Origin: Spirochaetota bacterium
GTDB lineage: Bacteria; Spirochaetota; Spirochaetia; Treponematales; Rectinemataceae
Length of the DNA: 5,073 bases
Assembly: GCA_023421875.1 (NCBI GenBank)
Contig: JAEZSM010000122.1
Span: forward strand, 1 to 5,073
Reading direction: 5' to 3'
A program made the position numbers and the translations under genes. The notes under the pieces were generated by a model. It was not told where the DNA came from. It worked only from the letters and a program-made list of their open reading frames with translations, and searched no databases. How positions within the stretch are numbered: the stretch's first letter is position 1; each line of letters starts with the position of its first letter. Of this stretch, positions 4,709-5,073 are shown one piece after another.

Positions 4709-5073
4709 TTATCTGTATTTAATAGCCCCTACAGAACAAACCTCGGCGCAGGACTGGCAGACCAGGCAATCGGGCTTTCGTATCCGGCGCTTCTTTGTGT
4801 CCTGGGTGTCGATGGCATTGGAAGGGCATACCTTCTGGCATTTCCCGCAGGAAATGCAGGCAGCCTCATCGATCACCATGCCCTTTTTTGCAGGCCGCGA
4901 AGTAAGGCTGAAGATTGTGCCGTAAGGGCAGACAGAATTATGCCAGAGCGCTTCCTCGAAAAAGATGACGACAAGGACGGAAAGACCGGTAATTATCGCG
5001 GGCAAGGGCAGTTCAATTCCCATCCGCTTTGTCAGTAGCATCGTTGCGAAAAAGAGTACGACAAAAACAATGC
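4709..5073 (-). CDS. NapH/CcoG-like membrane 4Fe-4S protein (partial, N-terminus outside window)
   Basis: The reading frame stays open to the window edge, so the ATG at 5041 is probably internal and the gene continues beyond 5073. About 120 residues are visible. From the edge come a hydrophobic stretch (IVFVVLFFATMLL), a second membrane helix (LPAIITGLSVLVVIFF), then WHNSVCPYG, the CPxG segment typical of NapH, NosR-tail and CcoG-type proteins. Two ferredoxin motifs follow: CISCGKCQKVCP and CLVCQSCAEVC, each C-x2-C-x2-C-x3-C, enough for two [4Fe-4S] clusters. Proteins of this type pass electrons between a membrane carrier and a partner oxidoreductase, with the clusters usually on the cytoplasmic side. 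The partner is not visible here. The stop lies 154 bp before the HMA gene, with that gene's own promoter between, so this is probably a separate transcription unit. Confidence 0.82.
   Translation of the reverse strand, partial: IVFVVLFFATMLLTKRMGIELPLPAIITGLSVLVVIFFEEALWHNSVCPYGTIFSLTSRPAKKGMVIDEAACISCGKCQKVCPSNAIDTQDTKKRRIRKPDCLVCQSCAEVCSVGAIKYR

Noticed and set aside
4545..4925. 126-codon plus-strand open frame spanning the promoter region and the 4Fe-4S gene
   Set aside because: Its first part covers the AT-rich promoter gap and the rest is antisense to the ferredoxin motifs; no domain is visible.
4709..5041. The NapH-like protein as a complete 110-residue gene starting at 5041
   Set aside because: The frame is open upstream to the window edge and encodes a hydrophobic segment (IVFVVLFFAT) that continues the membrane domain; homologous proteins have several more helices, so the gene is cut by the window.
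1..5073. Insertion sequences, CRISPR arrays, tRNA or rRNA genes, phage genes
   Set aside because: No transposase, integrase or phage-like protein, no regularly spaced repeats, and no tRNA- or rRNA-like sequence was seen; almost the whole window is explained by ordinary operons.

Overview
The window holds two converging gene clusters, read from translated motifs and non-coding DNA without database searches. The DNA is fairly GC-rich. FeS proteins, an FNR-like regulator and cobamide salvage genes suggest an anaerobic or facultatively anaerobic bacterium. The lineage is not clear; a spirochaete, deltaproteobacterium or similar anaerobe would fit, but nothing here settles it.

Left cluster, plus strand, 1-1635: cobamide salvage and nucleotide-loop assembly. 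The window opens in the last 48 codons of what looks like cobU. Its stop overlaps the GTG start of a 227-residue AP-endonuclease-2-like protein resembling CbiR, the cobamide-remodelling phosphodiesterase. The cbiR stop in turn overlaps the ATG of cobS, which encodes cobalamin synthase. Together the three could cut the lower-ligand loop off a scavenged cobamide (CbiR), activate the cobinamide precursor with GTP (CobU) and attach a new lower-ligand nucleoside (CobS). Both junctions are 4-nt overlaps. The cbiR ribosome binding site lies in a small hairpin inside the end of cobU, which suggests translational coupling.

Middle, 1636-1685: a 50-bp convergent gap with one GC-rich stem-loop.

Right cluster, minus strand, 4625 down to 1686: a metal-handling operon. 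In order of transcription it has a stand-alone 71-residue HMA metal-binding protein, a P1B-type metal-transporting ATPase with an unusual CPG (not CPC) membrane motif, and a Crp/Fnr-family regulator with an FNR-like cysteine set. Gaps between the genes are 1 and 6 nt. Upstream of the HMA gene is a near-consensus FNR box, centred 29-30 nt upstream of a TATTTT -10-like hexamer. This is the layout of a class II FNR-activated promoter (box at -41.5), so the last gene probably controls its own operon.

Right edge, 4709-5073, minus strand: the C-terminal part of a NapH/CcoG-like membrane protein with two [4Fe-4S] motifs. The gene continues past the window. The 154-bp gap 4555-4708 holds the FNR-type promoter and an AT-rich inverted repeat.

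The most noteworthy points are the self-contained FNR-type control of a CPG-class metal pump, the cysteine in place of an expected metal-ligand histidine in CbiR, and the nested overlaps of cobU-cbiR-cobS.
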